The notes beneath the pieces were generated by a model. It was not told the DNA's origin, searched no databases, and saw only the letters and a list, made by a program, of their open reading frames with translations. Shown here in pieces: positions 47,954 to 59,082 of a stretch of DNA of 64,000 bases (position 1 is its first letter; each line of letters starts with the position of its first letter). Source of the DNA: Rosa chinensis (lineage: Eukaryota > Streptophyta > Magnoliopsida > Rosales > Rosaceae). A program made the translations under genes and the position numbers. The DNA is taken from assembly GCF_002994745.2 (NCBI RefSeq), contig NC_037090.1, forward strand, positions 24,626,001-24,690,000, written 5' to 3'.

Positions 47954-48685
47954 CTATGTTCCCACAGATCTCGAATTATAGTTCTTCACAAGGATGTTGT
48001 CATGCTTTTCAGCGACATTCATAGCTCCAATGAGCTCATGAAACCTTGTGATTCGTCTTGCAGTAACATCGATTCGATAGTTCTTAGCAACCATCATTGC
48101 AGAGACGGGGAAAGTAGAGAAAGTCTTCTTAATCAACATCGCATTTGTGATCTCTTTACCACAGAATTTCATTAAGGATTTAATGCGAAGTGCTTCCGAG
48201 TTGTAGTCAAGAACTGACTTGAAATCACAGAAGCGGAGGCTATGCCATCTCACTTCTAGGTCAGGAAGCAGGGAGTCACGGAAGTTGCCAAATCTATCTT
48301 CGAGTGAGACCCACAGCCTTCTGGGGTCTTCTTCATTCATACACTCGTACTGGAGCGAATCATCCATATGACGAGTTATTAGGATGATGGCTTTCGCCTT
48401 ATTTGCCTCTAAGGCTGCTCTATTTGCTTCCAAAGCTTGAGCTTGCTCAATAATTAGCACTTCCTGGCTAGGCTCGAGAATCGTATCCAAGATTCCATCG
48501 GCCTTGAGATGCTGGCGGATATCACAAACCCACCTGTGATATTCAGAGCCAGTTGTTCCCAATGGAGCAAAGTCCAATTTGTTCAGGTTACTCATCCTGA
48601 AAGAGAACAAGAAATTAGGGTTAGTTTCGGAGCGAAAAAGGCTACCAAGAAAACGAATAAAATTTCTGAGCGTAGTCGCTTCCAA
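47954..48685 (-). CDS. copia-3 gag
   Basis: The open frame of 243 codons begins upstream of the likely start, MSNLNKLDFAPLGTTGSEYH (residue 31 of the frame, about 48595). It has the copia gag core: WVCDIRQHLKADGILDTI, LWVSLEDRFGNFRDSLLPDL and the C-terminal part GAMNVAEKHDNILVKN. The zinc knuckle and protease lie downstream in broken frames. It is the best-preserved gene of this element. It would encode the particle protein, but without a working pol it cannot move on its own. Confidence 0.75.
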   Translation of the reverse strand: MEATTLRNFIRFLGSLFRSETNPNFLFSFRMSNLNKLDFAPLGTTGSEYHRWVCDIRQHLKADGILDTILEPSQEVLIIEQAQALEANRAALEANKAKAIILITRHMDDSLQYECMNEEDPRRLWVSLEDRFGNFRDSLLPDLEVRWHSLRFCDFKSVLDYNSEALRIKSLMKFCGKEITNAMLIKKTFSTFPVSAMMVAKNYRIDVTARRITRFHELIGAMNVAEKHDNILVKNYNSRSVGT

Positions 48686-49044
48686 GAAATTCTATTCCAA
48701 GAGGGGTTGGATTAGATCGAAACAATAATATTTGCGGTCGATTGTTTTATCTCAACAAACTCTAAGTTTGGAGAACTCTAGTACTCTACAAGCTCCAAGC
48801 TTGGAGTGAGCACGAACCCCCACAGTTCGGCTTAATTTGGTCTTCCCTATGATAAAGAAAGGGGGGTAGAAGAAGGGAGGTTGCAAGTCCCCGAAAAAGA
48901 AAAGAAATTAAATTTAAAAACTCTAAAAAAAGGGGAACGTTTAGTAAAAAAATATCTCAAAATAGGTCGCCGGAAAAAGTGGTCGGAGAATGGCCGGAAA
49001 GTGGCAGGAAAAGTCTCCGGAAAAGTCATTGACCGGGGGGTTGA

Positions 49045-51759
49045 TGTAACGTCCCGAACCTAAAGTTACCAGTTTACGAGTCTTTCGATGGGTAAACGAC
49101 AATTACATTTAATTTTTGGCTCCGTTTTGACATTTTAGGGGGCCCTAAAAGTTGACTTTTTGTTCGGATCAAAATTTGAGAAAATGTTCTTCATGAAAGT
49201 TGTAGAGGACGTTAAACCGAGCGCGTGCATATGTGGTACGTAAAAATCGGAGTTCGTATGTGAAAGTTATAAGCGAAATATGAAAGTTACTGTTTATGGT
49301 AGATTAGTATAAATTTGAAAAATTACTGTGGCTGGATAACTTTTCTTTCTTTTCTCTCTCCTTCCCCCGTGCTCTCTCTTTCTCTCTTCTGCAACTCTCT
49401 CTTCCACCACCTCTAGGCCACCAAATGGCGAGCTGCGAGCATCGATGGACTCGTCTCCTCCTCCTTAACACGCATGTGGGAGTTGTTTACGGCGATTTGT
49501 CCGGAAATGTGGAGATCGAAGCCAACTTTTTTACTGTAGCGAATTGGTCAACGCCGATTTCCGGCCACCTCCAGGTCATAAAGTCAGGTCCATTAGAAGC
49601 GCCTTGAGCCACTTTTCATGCCCACCAAGTTTCATAACCCAGATCGAAGCATGGAGGAAGAAAGCATAATTGGAAAATTTCACTGTACTTCGGAGTGCTT
49701 AATTGTTCGGCCACTTCAAGGTATTTTCTGACTTTGTCACAGTTGAGAAAGTTATTAGAAATGTTGAGATGATGCTGTGGATGAAATTTGGTGGCCGGAG
49801 GAGGAGTTGGCCGCCGCATGAACAGTGTAGCCGCATGAATAGTGCGACGGTGAATAGTGCGGTGTATGAACAGTGATTTATATTCTGTTTTTTTTAGCTA
49901 GTTAAATCCTATATTTGTTGTAGAGTTTGTAAATGTGATTTTGGTGGATTTTGGAGTGATTTGTTATGGATTATGAATTTCTGAAGTTTAGTGAGACGGG
50001 TGTCGATTATGGGAATCCGACCTTCGTATTTTTCCCTTGTTTCCGCTTTGGAAACTTAATCGATGAATTGTTAATAGTGGTAAGGTTTGGATTGAATCCA
50101 AGAAGAAGTGGATAGGTGATTTATGAGGATATGATGTGGGAATTGTGTTTAATTTCCGGATTGTTATTCACGAATTATAATTGTGTACAGAGCGACGTGC
50201 CGAGCTACTGCTCGACGTAGGAGACCGGTAGCATGGTCGCCTAAATAGTACTGTGAGTGGACATTTATTTTAAATTAATTGTGCATGCAGCATATTAGCA
50301 TTTTCCGATTGAGATTTAATTTATAATTTGAATTATTGAGTTTTATGGTTTTATGAGATTTAGTTTATCGAGATTTATTTATGAATTACGAGATTAGTAT
50401 TGAAATTCCTTCCCGAGGGCTTTTAGTAGATTTTTGAGATAGTCATTCATGAGTTATTGAGTTGAGGAATGATTTTCGGGAAGTGACTGATTTAGAAAAT
50501 ATTATGAGAATTATGGATTTCGAATATCGGTTTTTATAAGGATTCACGAGTACGAATGTTTCATCGAATTTTTGAGCATGATTGAATTATCGAGATTTAT
50601 TGAGCTTTGAGCTCCGTACTTATCAGCCTTGAAGTTAAATTGAGTTTTCTTTCCGAAAGCATTTATTGATTTACAGAGTATTTGATTTTATGCTTTCGAG
50701 GATGCTTTCGAGGATTTATTGAGATTTTGAGGTTATTTTCAGTTTCTTGAGGAGGCTATTCAGTTTATTAAGGAGACCAGTTTTGGCGCATGCGTATCTT
50801 ACCTAGTTGGCAGTCCCTTCTAGGTAATAGTCTGGTTGGCAGTCCCTTCCAGACTACAGCCCGGTTGGCAGTCTCATCCGATGCGTCACCTGGTTGGCAG
50901 TCCCTTCCAGATGACATGAGGTAGTTAGTCGGCAGTCCCGTCTACTACCTGTGGTTAGTCGGCAGTCTCGTCTACTACATGTGGCTAGTTGGCAGTCCCA
51001 TCTATCCACTGCCTCCTATTCCGGTTGGCAGTCCCTTCCGATGCGTCATCTGGGTGGCAGTCCCTCTTAGATGGCATGAGATGACTAGACAGCAGTCCTT
51101 TCTAGTCATCAAACGGGCCTCATGAAAAGGATGTTTTTATAAGGATTGAGGATGAGATTTTAAGAGATTTCAAGATGTTCTTGTTACGTGATTGAGATTT
51201 CAGTAAAGAGGATGATTAAGAGTGTTTTCAAGATTGTTACTGCATGCGAGATTTTAGAGAATAACTTGGGAAAGCATTAAGTTTTACTTATACAGTCGAA
51301 ATTACTTATTTTTCGTCCACTCACTCTAACGGATTTTAAATGTTTTTCCCTGGGCCCTTCGGTTTTAAATGCCCAGTTTGCTGGTCAGTTTAGCTTGAGG
51401 TCGAGCGTACTTGGGGTTGAGGCATAGCTGTCATAGCTTCCGCATTATAAAAGTATTGGTCGTTTATCTTGTATTCTACCTTCTTGTACGCCTAAGAAAT
51501 AGATTGCTCTGATAATTCTTGAGATTAATATTCTTAAGTATCAGAATTGTTTGTGAAATGGGAGATGTTGTGTTATAGGGAGCAGGGTGGCTCCAGGAGA
51601 ATAAGGATGGATGATTTAGAAGTGTAAATGCTTTTCTACAGGTTTTGGGTTGTCCATTTTTAGGGGAAGTTCTGTCAAATTTTTGGTAGAATTTCTTCTA
51701 AGGTGGGCCCCGCAGGGCCTCTTCGGATTTCAAGGTGAAATTCGGGACGGGTCCTGTCA
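49045..51759 (+). mobile_element. Solo LTR (2.7 kb) inside copia-3
   Basis: Starts TGTAACGTCCCGAACC and ends TTCGGGACGGGTCCTGTCA, so the termini are TG...CA with a CGTCCCGAA-type inverted repeat. It is flanked by a perfect 5 bp duplication, GTTGA, at 49040-49044 and 51760-51764. No internal retrotransposon domain is present, and no second LTR. The length, the CGTCCCGAA start and the lack of coding sequence suggest a Gypsy-type LTR left by LTR-LTR recombination (inference). The orientation is assumed. It contains a striking array of hairpin units at 50799-51110. Confidence 0.85.
50799..51110 (+). repeat. Array of ten hairpin units with a fixed 13-nt loop
   Basis: Each unit has a 13-nt loop centred on GCAGTC, mostly TTGGCAGTCCCTT, with variants such as TCGGCAGTCCCGT and ACAGCAGTCCTTT. 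The flanking arms differ between units. Examples: TTACCTAG/CTAGGTAA (50799-50827), TAGTCTGG/CCAGACTA (50828-50856) and GATGACTAG/CTAGTCATC (51080-51110) are perfect. GTCACCTGG/CCAGATGAC and GTGGCTAG/CTATCCAC have one mismatch. CATCTGG/TTAGATG pairs with two wobbles. Two units (50859-50884 and 51019-51045) have weak CGG/CCG stems. Units 3-4 recur as units 8-9, 160 bp apart. Confidence 0.85.
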
Positions 51760-52282
51760 GTTGACCAGACGGCTGACGTGGCTGTGGGTCCTGCTGCTGA
51801 CGTGGCTGTGGGCCTGCATCAGTGGGCCTCTGCCTTGGGCTTCTTGGGCTTCTTTTCCTTTCCCTCTTTTTTTTTTTCTTTCTTTTCTTCTCTTCTTCTT
51901 TTCTTCCGGTTCAAGACGCAGATGCTCAGATGGCCGGTTCACGTATTTTTAGGCCTGTTTTTGAAGGTTTTCTTCTGGTTCCTGAAACTTCAGATCAATG
52001 GGCTTCTGCTATCAAAATTTGGTGGAAATTGGAGGTACGGAAGATGGTGAACCGGTGGAATATTTGTTGCAAGTTGTATGGAGCTTCCGATGGCCGGTTC
52101 GGTAGGTTTCCTGCCGGTTCTTGGGGTACCGCCGCCGGTTCTGGATTCCTGGAATCGAGTTTTTCAATGTGTGAGATAGAGACAGAAAAGGCTTCAAGGT
52201 TTTGTATTCGGATTCAAGGTTTTTAACTTCTTGAATCAGGGTTTGTTATTTGTTTCAGGGTTAAGGCTTCGTGCTGATAACG

Positions 52283-52516
52283 TGTTTTAGGAAAACTGAA
52301 TTGGGAGAGAATTGAGACTTACTTTCATTGATAATAGGGGCCTCTTTATATAGAGGATTACAAGCATAGAGATAGAGTTGTACATGGAAACATAATCGTA
52401 CATTGATTGGATATCTCCTAAGATTCTTCTAGAATATCTCTAATATAAACCCTATTTCGACTAGAGCAAGTAACCTCGAGTTTGGGCCAGACACATATTC
52501 TGGATTTACTTGAGCA
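52283..52516 (-). repeat. 5' LTR of copia-3
   Basis: 234 bp, plus-strand TGTTTTAGGAAAACTG ... TTACTTGAGCA, followed by the TATTA duplication. Confidence 0.92.
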
Positions 52517-52786
52517 TATTAGAAATTCTTCATATTTTATATTATATATATTTTAAAAATAATAATATATTAATAAAAAATATATTTTATTATTACGAAA
52601 ACGGGCCGGATCATTAACGGATCGATCGACCTAAATCCGTATTTGATCCGTTAAATAAACGGGTTAACGGATTCGGATCATTAACGGATCAACGGATCAA
52701 AATTTTCAATCCAAACCCATCAAATAGCCATGGATCTGAAGCGAGTCCGGATCAAAATCCGGTCCATTTACAGGTCTAGTTATAAA

Positions 52787-53073
52787 TACCCTTATATAGT
52801 CAGCAATCTTGTAATTTTAGTTATGAAACAAGTGAAAGATTATCAAATATCAAAAGATCATAGTTTAACCTGAAACAAAAAAGAAAATTAACCGTACTCT
52901 ATAATAAATTTTCACTAAAAATCAACTAAATAGTAGTTGGCCGGACCTGTGCGATCAGCTGTCACAATTATTATGTCACGCTGACGATGCATCCACCAGC
53001 TTTCCACTTTACTTCACACCTCCTTTCGTTAATTTATAACTTTCATATATTATGCCAACACAAAAACAAACCC
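52787..53073 (+). promoter_or_regulatory. Displaced promoter segment of dirigent gene 2
   Basis: This 290 bp lies between the hAT element and the LINE. It ends in AAAAACAAACCC, the same 12 bp that stand at 59580-59591 just before the dirigent start codon. It is therefore the original upstream sequence of that gene, now 6.5 kb away. A TTTATAAC motif near 53032 is a possible TATA box. Confidence 0.6.
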
Positions 53074-53264
53074 TTTTTTTTTTTTTTGGAAAAGATATTT
53101 CATTATAACGGGCACCGCCCAAAGAGCCCAACAAATAAAGATGAGCCCAGAGAAATACAATTACAAACAGCCAGGAGCTCCTTCTCAGTCAGTACAGATA
53201 GAGAAAAAGGAGACCAGAAGCTCAAAAGAATGGAGGAACACGGGGGTTCCAGCTAAGGCTCTAC

Positions 53265-56200
53265 CTAATGAGGACAAGGAAGCCCGTCATTCCTGAGTAC
53301 CATTGTGAGAGACGGTGGTGGTGTTCCCGCCCATCTGTTAAGACCCATCGTCTGACATCCAAGCAAGGCAGCCTCATAGGCTACACAATTTGCTTCCCGG
53401 GGAATCCATTCCCAAGTTACAAGTTCCAGGAAACTCTTCCGCCATTTGATCTCATCAATCAGTTGGGAAGTTTTCCAATTACTGTGCCTTCCATTAGAAT
53501 TCAGATCAGCAATGAGATTAGGAGAGTCTGATTGAATTCTAATTATTCTCAGGTTCAAATCAATCGCCATGTTCAGACCCTGGAGCACCGCTCGGGCTTC
53601 CGCTACCTCCGCAGAGCACGCTGGAAAGAAAGAGGCTTCTCCTGCCACCAAAGCCCCAGTATGATCTCATATAACAATTCCAAGGCCCCCCAAAGTAGGA
53701 GTATGCCACGCCACATCGCAATTCACTGCAAGGAAACCCGAGGGAGGTGGAGTCCATTTCCTGGGTGCTTCAATGGATGGCTTGGACTTCGATAGCGACG
53801 CAACAGACAAGAACTCAAAAGCTGACCTGGAGCATGTCTGAACAAGAAGAGTCAGGGCCGGATGGCGTTGCTGGTAAACATAGCCGCATCTAGCCTTCCA
53901 AATGGCCCAGCAGATGAAGCTAATAAAGGTAAGAACCCAGTTCCTCTCCCCCAAGCAGTTATAAGAGCATGCAATTTCAGATAGCCAGGTATCTAGATTG
54001 GTAATTTTCTGTTTTTCAATCTTCAGTCCCAATGGGGAGCCGAACCAAACTGGTTCCACCCATGGGCATAAGAGCAGTATGTGTTCGATTGTCTCTTCAA
54101 ACTCACCACATAACGGGCATAATGGGGAAATGCAAGTTTCCTTCTGTGGAGGTTGAACAGGGTTGGGATAGCCTTGTTCAGAGCTTTCCAGAAGAAGAGC
54201 TTGATTTTCGGGAGGGTAGCTAGATTCCACAGGAGTTTCCAGCATTTTGTGTCAACAGTGTGTGAGCTTCCACTAATAATAGGACTACTATTGGTCTGTG
54301 ACCATTGGTGGATCTGGTGATAGCTTGATTTGACAGTGTAGTTTTCGTTCTTCGTTAGTGTCCAGACAAGTCGATCTGAGCCATCCCCCCGACCAACCTG
54401 AATAGATCTGATCCTAGTAACCTCTGAGGGCTGGATGATGTGTAAAATGCTATCAAGTTGCCATGATCGAGTCTCCTTGTCGATAATCTGTTCTACCAGA
54501 GTTGGGGCATTTAGAGGAACAGTTCTGGTAGCTAGAGTAGTACCTGACAAGGCCGCATTGCTGGTGTTTTGGGGCGGTAGCCAGGGGTCAGTCCAAATAT
54601 TGATTGCAGATCCAGAAATGATATGCCAATAGCTATTCCTTGTAACAAAGTCTCGAGCTTCAAGTAAACTTGACCACCCCCAGGAAGCCCTATGACCTTT
54701 AGTTGCCACTGCAAAGCTGCAATTCAGAAAATATCGTGCCTTAAGCACCCGTGCCCATAACGACTCAGGATCGTTCATTAACTGCCAAGCTTGTTTGGCT
54801 ATGAGAGCCAGGTTGAAATGATGAAGGTCACGAAAGCCCAAGCCTCCATTTTCTTTCGGTCTCCCCAAATACTCCCAACTCTTCCAGTGAAGCTTTTTCC
54901 CATTTTCAGTAAACCCCCACCAAAAATCACCGAGGGCAGCATTAATATCATCACATATCCCTTTAGGGAACTTGAAACAGTTCATAGGATAAGAAGGCAC
55001 AGCCAACGCCACTGCTTTAATTAGGATCTCCTTTCCTGCAGGGGAAAGTGTTTTTTGCTTCCAGCCGTCAATCTTATTGGCTAGCTTCTCCTTGATGAAG
55101 GCAAGGGCTTCATTTTTTAATCTTCCCCAGAAAGTAGGAAGGCCGAGATAAACACCAGGATTATCGGTGCCTTTTATCCTTAGGAGTGTGCACATCAACC
55201 CCTGCATCTGGGATGGGGTGTTAGGTGAAAAATAAATACTTGACTTGTCGAAATTAATGAGCTGACCCGATGCCACACAGTACTCCTGAAATATCATGGC
55301 TAGCTGCCTACAGTTCTGTAATGTAGCTTTCATGAAAAATAAGGAGTCGTCTGCGAAAAAGAGGTGCGATAGCATAGGGCAAGATCTAGCTATTTTTACA
55401 CCGCATAAATTTCGCAACCTTATAGCCTTTGTCAGGTTTAGGGAGAGAACCTCGCTGACAATGAGGAATAGGTAAGGGGATAGGGGGTCCCCTTGACGAA
55501 GCCCTCTGGTTGGAGTGAAAGGACTACCCGGATTGCCATTCAAAACTATGGAGAAGGTAACCGTAGTGACACAGGCCATGATCAGATTAATCCACTGAGG
55601 GGAAAACCCAAACCTGTAGAGGGCAGCCATAAGAAAATCCCACTCAACTCGATCGTAGGCTTTGTTCATATCCAGCTTTAACCCAAATTCATGCTTGTCC
55701 CCCTCTCTTTTCATTCTTAGGTAGTGAAAGCCTTCATGAGCCAACATGATATTGTCCTAGATCGATCTTTCCGGGACAAATGCATTTTGGTTTGGGGAAA
55801 TCAGATGGGACAGCAGGGGTTTGAGACGGTTTGTCAAGAGTTTGGAGAGGATTTTGTAGGAGTTATTGCAAAGGCTAATTGGCCGGAAGTGAGTTGTTCT
55901 CTCCGGGTTTGGAACCTTAGGTATAAGCACAATGTGGGTTTGGTTAATGTCTTGGACCTGAAGCTGTCCGGCCAGAAAATCACCAGAAGCAGCTCCCACA
56001 ATTTCATTTATTATCTTTCAGTATTTTTGGTAAAACAGCCCAGGGAATCCATCTGGACCAGGGGCTTTCAGGGCCCCCAGCTGGAAGGCAGCAGTTCTCA
56101 CTTCCTACATGGTAAAAGGGGCCAACAACCCATCATTCATATCATCTGTGATTACCCTTTCCACTCCATCAAAAGCAGACCCCCATGACCTTGACCTAGA

Positions 56201-57415
56201 ACTCTGGAAAATTCATTTAAAATGATCCTCAAACTCAGCCCGAATATGGGCATCACCAGCCAACCACTCATTTGCATCATTCTGGATTTTCAGAATACGA
56301 TTTCTTTCTCTCCGGTGGATTGTAGACAAATGAAAGAATCTAGAGTTGGAATCCCCAGATGATAACCAATTCACCCGAGAGCGTTGATGCCAGTATTTCT
56401 CCTCCCTCAACCAGAGGGTGCCCAATTCACTAGTCAGCTCTTGTTGTTTGCTGTCTGAATGGAAGGGGGAAGAGTTATGTAAATCCTCTAATTCCATTAG
56501 ACAGTTCCTGATTTCAGTTTTATTGCACTTAGGGAAACGACTTTTGCTCCATTTTGTGAGATTCTGTTCACAGGTTTTAAGGTTTGCCCTCCAATTTGTC
56601 AAGGTCGGCATATAGTGTCTGGGATGCCAGCTATCCTTGACAATATGATAAGAATCAGCCTCGTCAGCCCAATAGGCCTCGAACTTAAAAGAGCTGTGGT
56701 ACTTTGTAGACGTAGGCTCCGAGTCAAACAGAATAGGGTTATGGTCAAACCCAATCCGAGTAAGGTGAGAAAGGCAAGAATTGGGCCAATTTAGTAGCCA
56801 ACCCTCATTTAAAAGACAGCGATCGAGGCGTTCTTGCAGAATTACTTTGCCATCCTCTAGTCTGGCCCAGGTGAAACGCTTTCCCTTGAAGCCGGGGTCA
56901 AGTAGTGAGTTGGAAGAGATAAAGGTCCTTAAGTATTTCTTGCGACCAGAGAGCCAGAGAGATCCCCCATCCCTTTCATGCTGATCCACCAACTCATTAA
57001 GATCACCAATTACTAACCAAGGCTCCCCCTCACTATGATTAAGCCCAGACCATGCTTCCCAGAAAGAAGCCTTCTCATCCCCATAAGGAGGACCATACAT
57101 CCAAGTAACACGTATGGTCACATCCAAATGATTAGTGTGAATGCGAGTGTCGATGAGGTTTTTAGAATAGTCGGTGATTTCTACCGTGCAACCTGGTTTC
57201 CACCATAGGCTAAGGCCTCCAGCAGTATTGATGGGACTGACATTGTAGCCTTTACTATATCCAAGCTGCCGACGTATTCGATTAACATAGTGGTCACATT
57301 TGTGCGTTTCTGATAGAAAAACAAAAGAAGGATTATGGGAGCGGGTTATCTCGCTCAGAGTTTGAACTGTCAAGGACTTACCCAAACCTTGACAGTTCCA
57401 AGAGATGCACTTCAT
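53265..57415 (-). pseudogene. LINE ORF2 (endonuclease, RT, RNase H), frameshifted
   Basis: Starts MKCISWNCQGLGKS. The APE-type endonuclease (57415 to about 56700) keeps WNCQG, LSETH, VIGDLNELV, LDRCLLN and the terminal FDHNPILF. The frame stops at 56213. RT resumes at 55999 ([20 protein letters not shown]) and runs through KAYDRVEWDFL, RGLRQGDPLSPYLF and the FADD box (residues 131-134 of the 55747-54023 frame). The zf-RVT region (CPLCGEFEETIEHILLLCP) and RNase H (SDSPNLIADLN, WIPREANCVAYEAA) follow in shifted frames to 53265. At least four breaks make it inactive. Confidence 0.9.
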
Positions 57416-59082
57416 TGACCCCGTGCAGCTGTACTCGGCCAGCCGCCACAGCCGTGGAGGGGGGTTGGGTCCTCCATACCTTCTGCAATATCTCCCTGCA
57501 CACGATGGTTAAGGTCATTCCCCATGGGTTGGGGCTCATAAACCCGTCTGCCATTACTAATAGGGGAATCTGGGTTGACACTTGCATTCACACTAGCCAC
57601 TGTGCAACCTCTACCCCTTCCTCTTCTACCCATGCCTCGTCCCCTTCCACCACTACTGGACAGCCTAAGCCCAGGGCTCTGAATGACTTTGGTCCGTTTT
57701 GTGGGTGGTTTTGAGTCTCCACCAGCCTCAAAGGGCTTCTTCGGTTTATGCTTTCTTTTGGTCACTGCAGGATGAGAATCCAATTCCTCCTTTTGGATGT
57801 CCGAATTGCTGACTGGATCCAGCTCAATTAATTTGATTGTGGTGGCCTCGGGCTGCTTGGGGACTGACCCATCATAATTGTCCAGACATGAAGGTACAGG
57901 GAAATGCGGATTGGCCTTATAGTACTCATGCTTATTCTGGAAGGCCCAAGGTGGGATGCATTCCAGATCCGCCCATGACTCATTTCTCAAGCTCAGCCCA
58001 CCCAAGGCCCTGGTAACACTTCCATTTTTGAAGAAAGCCCCATGTGCGTCAAGGTCCCAGAGGTGGGGTCCATTCAAGGGGATCCTAGGTTTCCGCAGTG
58101 TCATTGGTGAGAGGGACATGTCCCTTAAGGACCATGATGGCCCAGAGGGGGGGTGTCTATCTGTCACATCATCCACAGAAGTTGAATTGTGTGCCCTGAT
58201 AGGTCTATTGTACTCTGAAGGTCCCGCTTCCCCAGAATTTGAATTTTGAGGTAACCTTCCCCCAAGTTTGTTCCGGCCAAAGACTCCTGTTGTAGGGGCA
58301 TAGGGGAACTCAGCCGGAAAATTGGACTGAGTAAAGACTGCTTTTTGTGGAGGTGCAGCAATCAGGGAGTTATCATACTTGACCCCCATGGATAATAGAA
58401 CAGGATTGACTTGGTACCTGCATGAGGAGACCATATGACCTAGACGGCCGCATTTGAAGCAGAAATTATGGAGGTTCTCATACTGTAGTTGGATCCTGGA
58501 TGAAGAGGAGTTGGCTCTTGGCAGCTGAATGAAAGTTGCAAGAGGTCTGCTTGTATCAAAATCGACTCTCAATCTAAGATAGCCCCTGTTACCAGTGATG
58601 GAAGGGTCTTCGACCTCAATAACCGACCCCAGCAATTCTCCCACCTTCCTCCCATTGTTGAAATTCATCTGATGTAGAGGAATGCCATGAGCCTGGATCC
58701 AATATGTCGCCCTCCTAGTTTCGATGTCATCAATGGATTGATATCGTGTCCAATGACGAATCGTGAAGCAGTAGCCTTTTACGTTCCAGGGGCTGTCCTT
58801 CAAGAGCTTGCTTGCCAGCTTTTCAGAGCCAACAGTTAGGCAGTAGGTGTTCTTTTTTACTCTGACAATTCGTATTTGGCCAAGAGATTTCCAAATGCCC
58901 ATCAGGGTAGCTTTGACTCCCCCAACCCCAAGCTCTTCATCAGCAATAAGGATACCCAGGAGACTGATTCCCTCTTCGATGTCCACGAAGTCTGTATTGT
59001 CCTCAAAGCAGACTGACATTGCCTCAATGATTCCTTCATCCTCATAGGGAATTTCCCTTTGAGATGACGATAAGGAATTCAT
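57412..59082 (-). CDS. LINE ORF1 (DUF4283 and CCHC zinc knuckle)
   Basis: The first ATG is at 59082 (MNSLSSSQREIPYED). It reads 556 residues without a stop. DUF4283 covers roughly residues 50-190 (LLKDSPWNVKGYCFTIRHW, YWIQAHGIPLHQMN). A zinc knuckle, FCFKCGRLGHMVSSC, follows at about 230, then a long low-complexity region and a Gly/Arg-rich stretch (GGRGRGMGRRGRGRG) near the C-terminus. The protein is thought to bind the LINE RNA. The stop TGA overlaps the ORF2 start codon as ATGA. It is intact, unlike ORF2. Confidence 0.88.
   Translation of the reverse strand: MNSLSSSQREIPYEDEGIIEAMSVCFEDNTDFVDIEEGISLLGILIADEELGVGGVKATLMGIWKSLGQIRIVRVKKNTYCLTVGSEKLASKLLKDSPWNVKGYCFTIRHWTRYQSIDDIETRRATYWIQAHGIPLHQMNFNNGRKVGELLGSVIEVEDPSITGNRGYLRLRVDFDTSRPLATFIQLPRANSSSSRIQLQYENLHNFCFKCGRLGHMVSSCRYQVNPVLLSMGVKYDNSLIAAPPQKAVFTQSNFPAEFPYAPTTGVFGRNKLGGRLPQNSNSGEAGPSEYNRPIRAHNSTSVDDVTDRHPPSGPSWSLRDMSLSPMTLRKPRIPLNGPHLWDLDAHGAFFKNGSVTRALGGLSLRNESWADLECIPPWAFQNKHEYYKANPHFPVPSCLDNYDGSVPKQPEATTIKLIELDPVSNSDIQKEELDSHPAVTKRKHKPKKPFEAGGDSKPPTKRTKVIQSPGLRLSSSGGRGRGMGRRGRGRGCTVASVNASVNPDSPISNGRRVYEPQPMGNDLNHRVQGDIAEGMEDPTPLHGCGGWPSTAARGQ

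Larger units (their letters stand above)
43285..52516 (-). mobile_element. Minus-strand Ty1/copia element nested in the hAT element (copia-3)
   Basis: Two 234 bp LTRs (43285-43518, 52283-52516) are flanked by a perfect TATTA duplication (43280-43284, 52517-52521). On the minus strand the 5' LTR is at the right, followed by a primer-binding-site-like TTATCAGCACGAAGCC. A polypurine tract, CAAGGGGGAG, precedes the left LTR. By eye the LTRs differ at about 13 of 234 positions, so the insertion is not recent. The leader is itself split by a solo LTR at 49045-51759. Confidence 0.92.
42919..52778. mobile_element. Non-autonomous hAT element, outer shell of a nested insertion
   Basis: The ends TAGACCTGTAAATGGACC are perfect inverted copies. 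They are flanked by GTTATAGA (42911-42918) and GTTATAAA (52779-52786), an 8 bp duplication with one mismatch. Subterminal parts are rich in GGATC/GATCCG motifs. Removing the copia insert at 43285-52516 and one TATTA leaves a 620-630 bp element without transposase. Its right end is about 295 bp from the LINE insertion in the leader of dirigent gene 2. Confidence 0.88.

Noticed and set aside
50799..51110. CRISPR array, because of the regular repeat-spacer look
   Set aside because: Plant nuclear DNA inside an LTR; the variable parts are complementary arms of hairpins rather than unrelated spacers.
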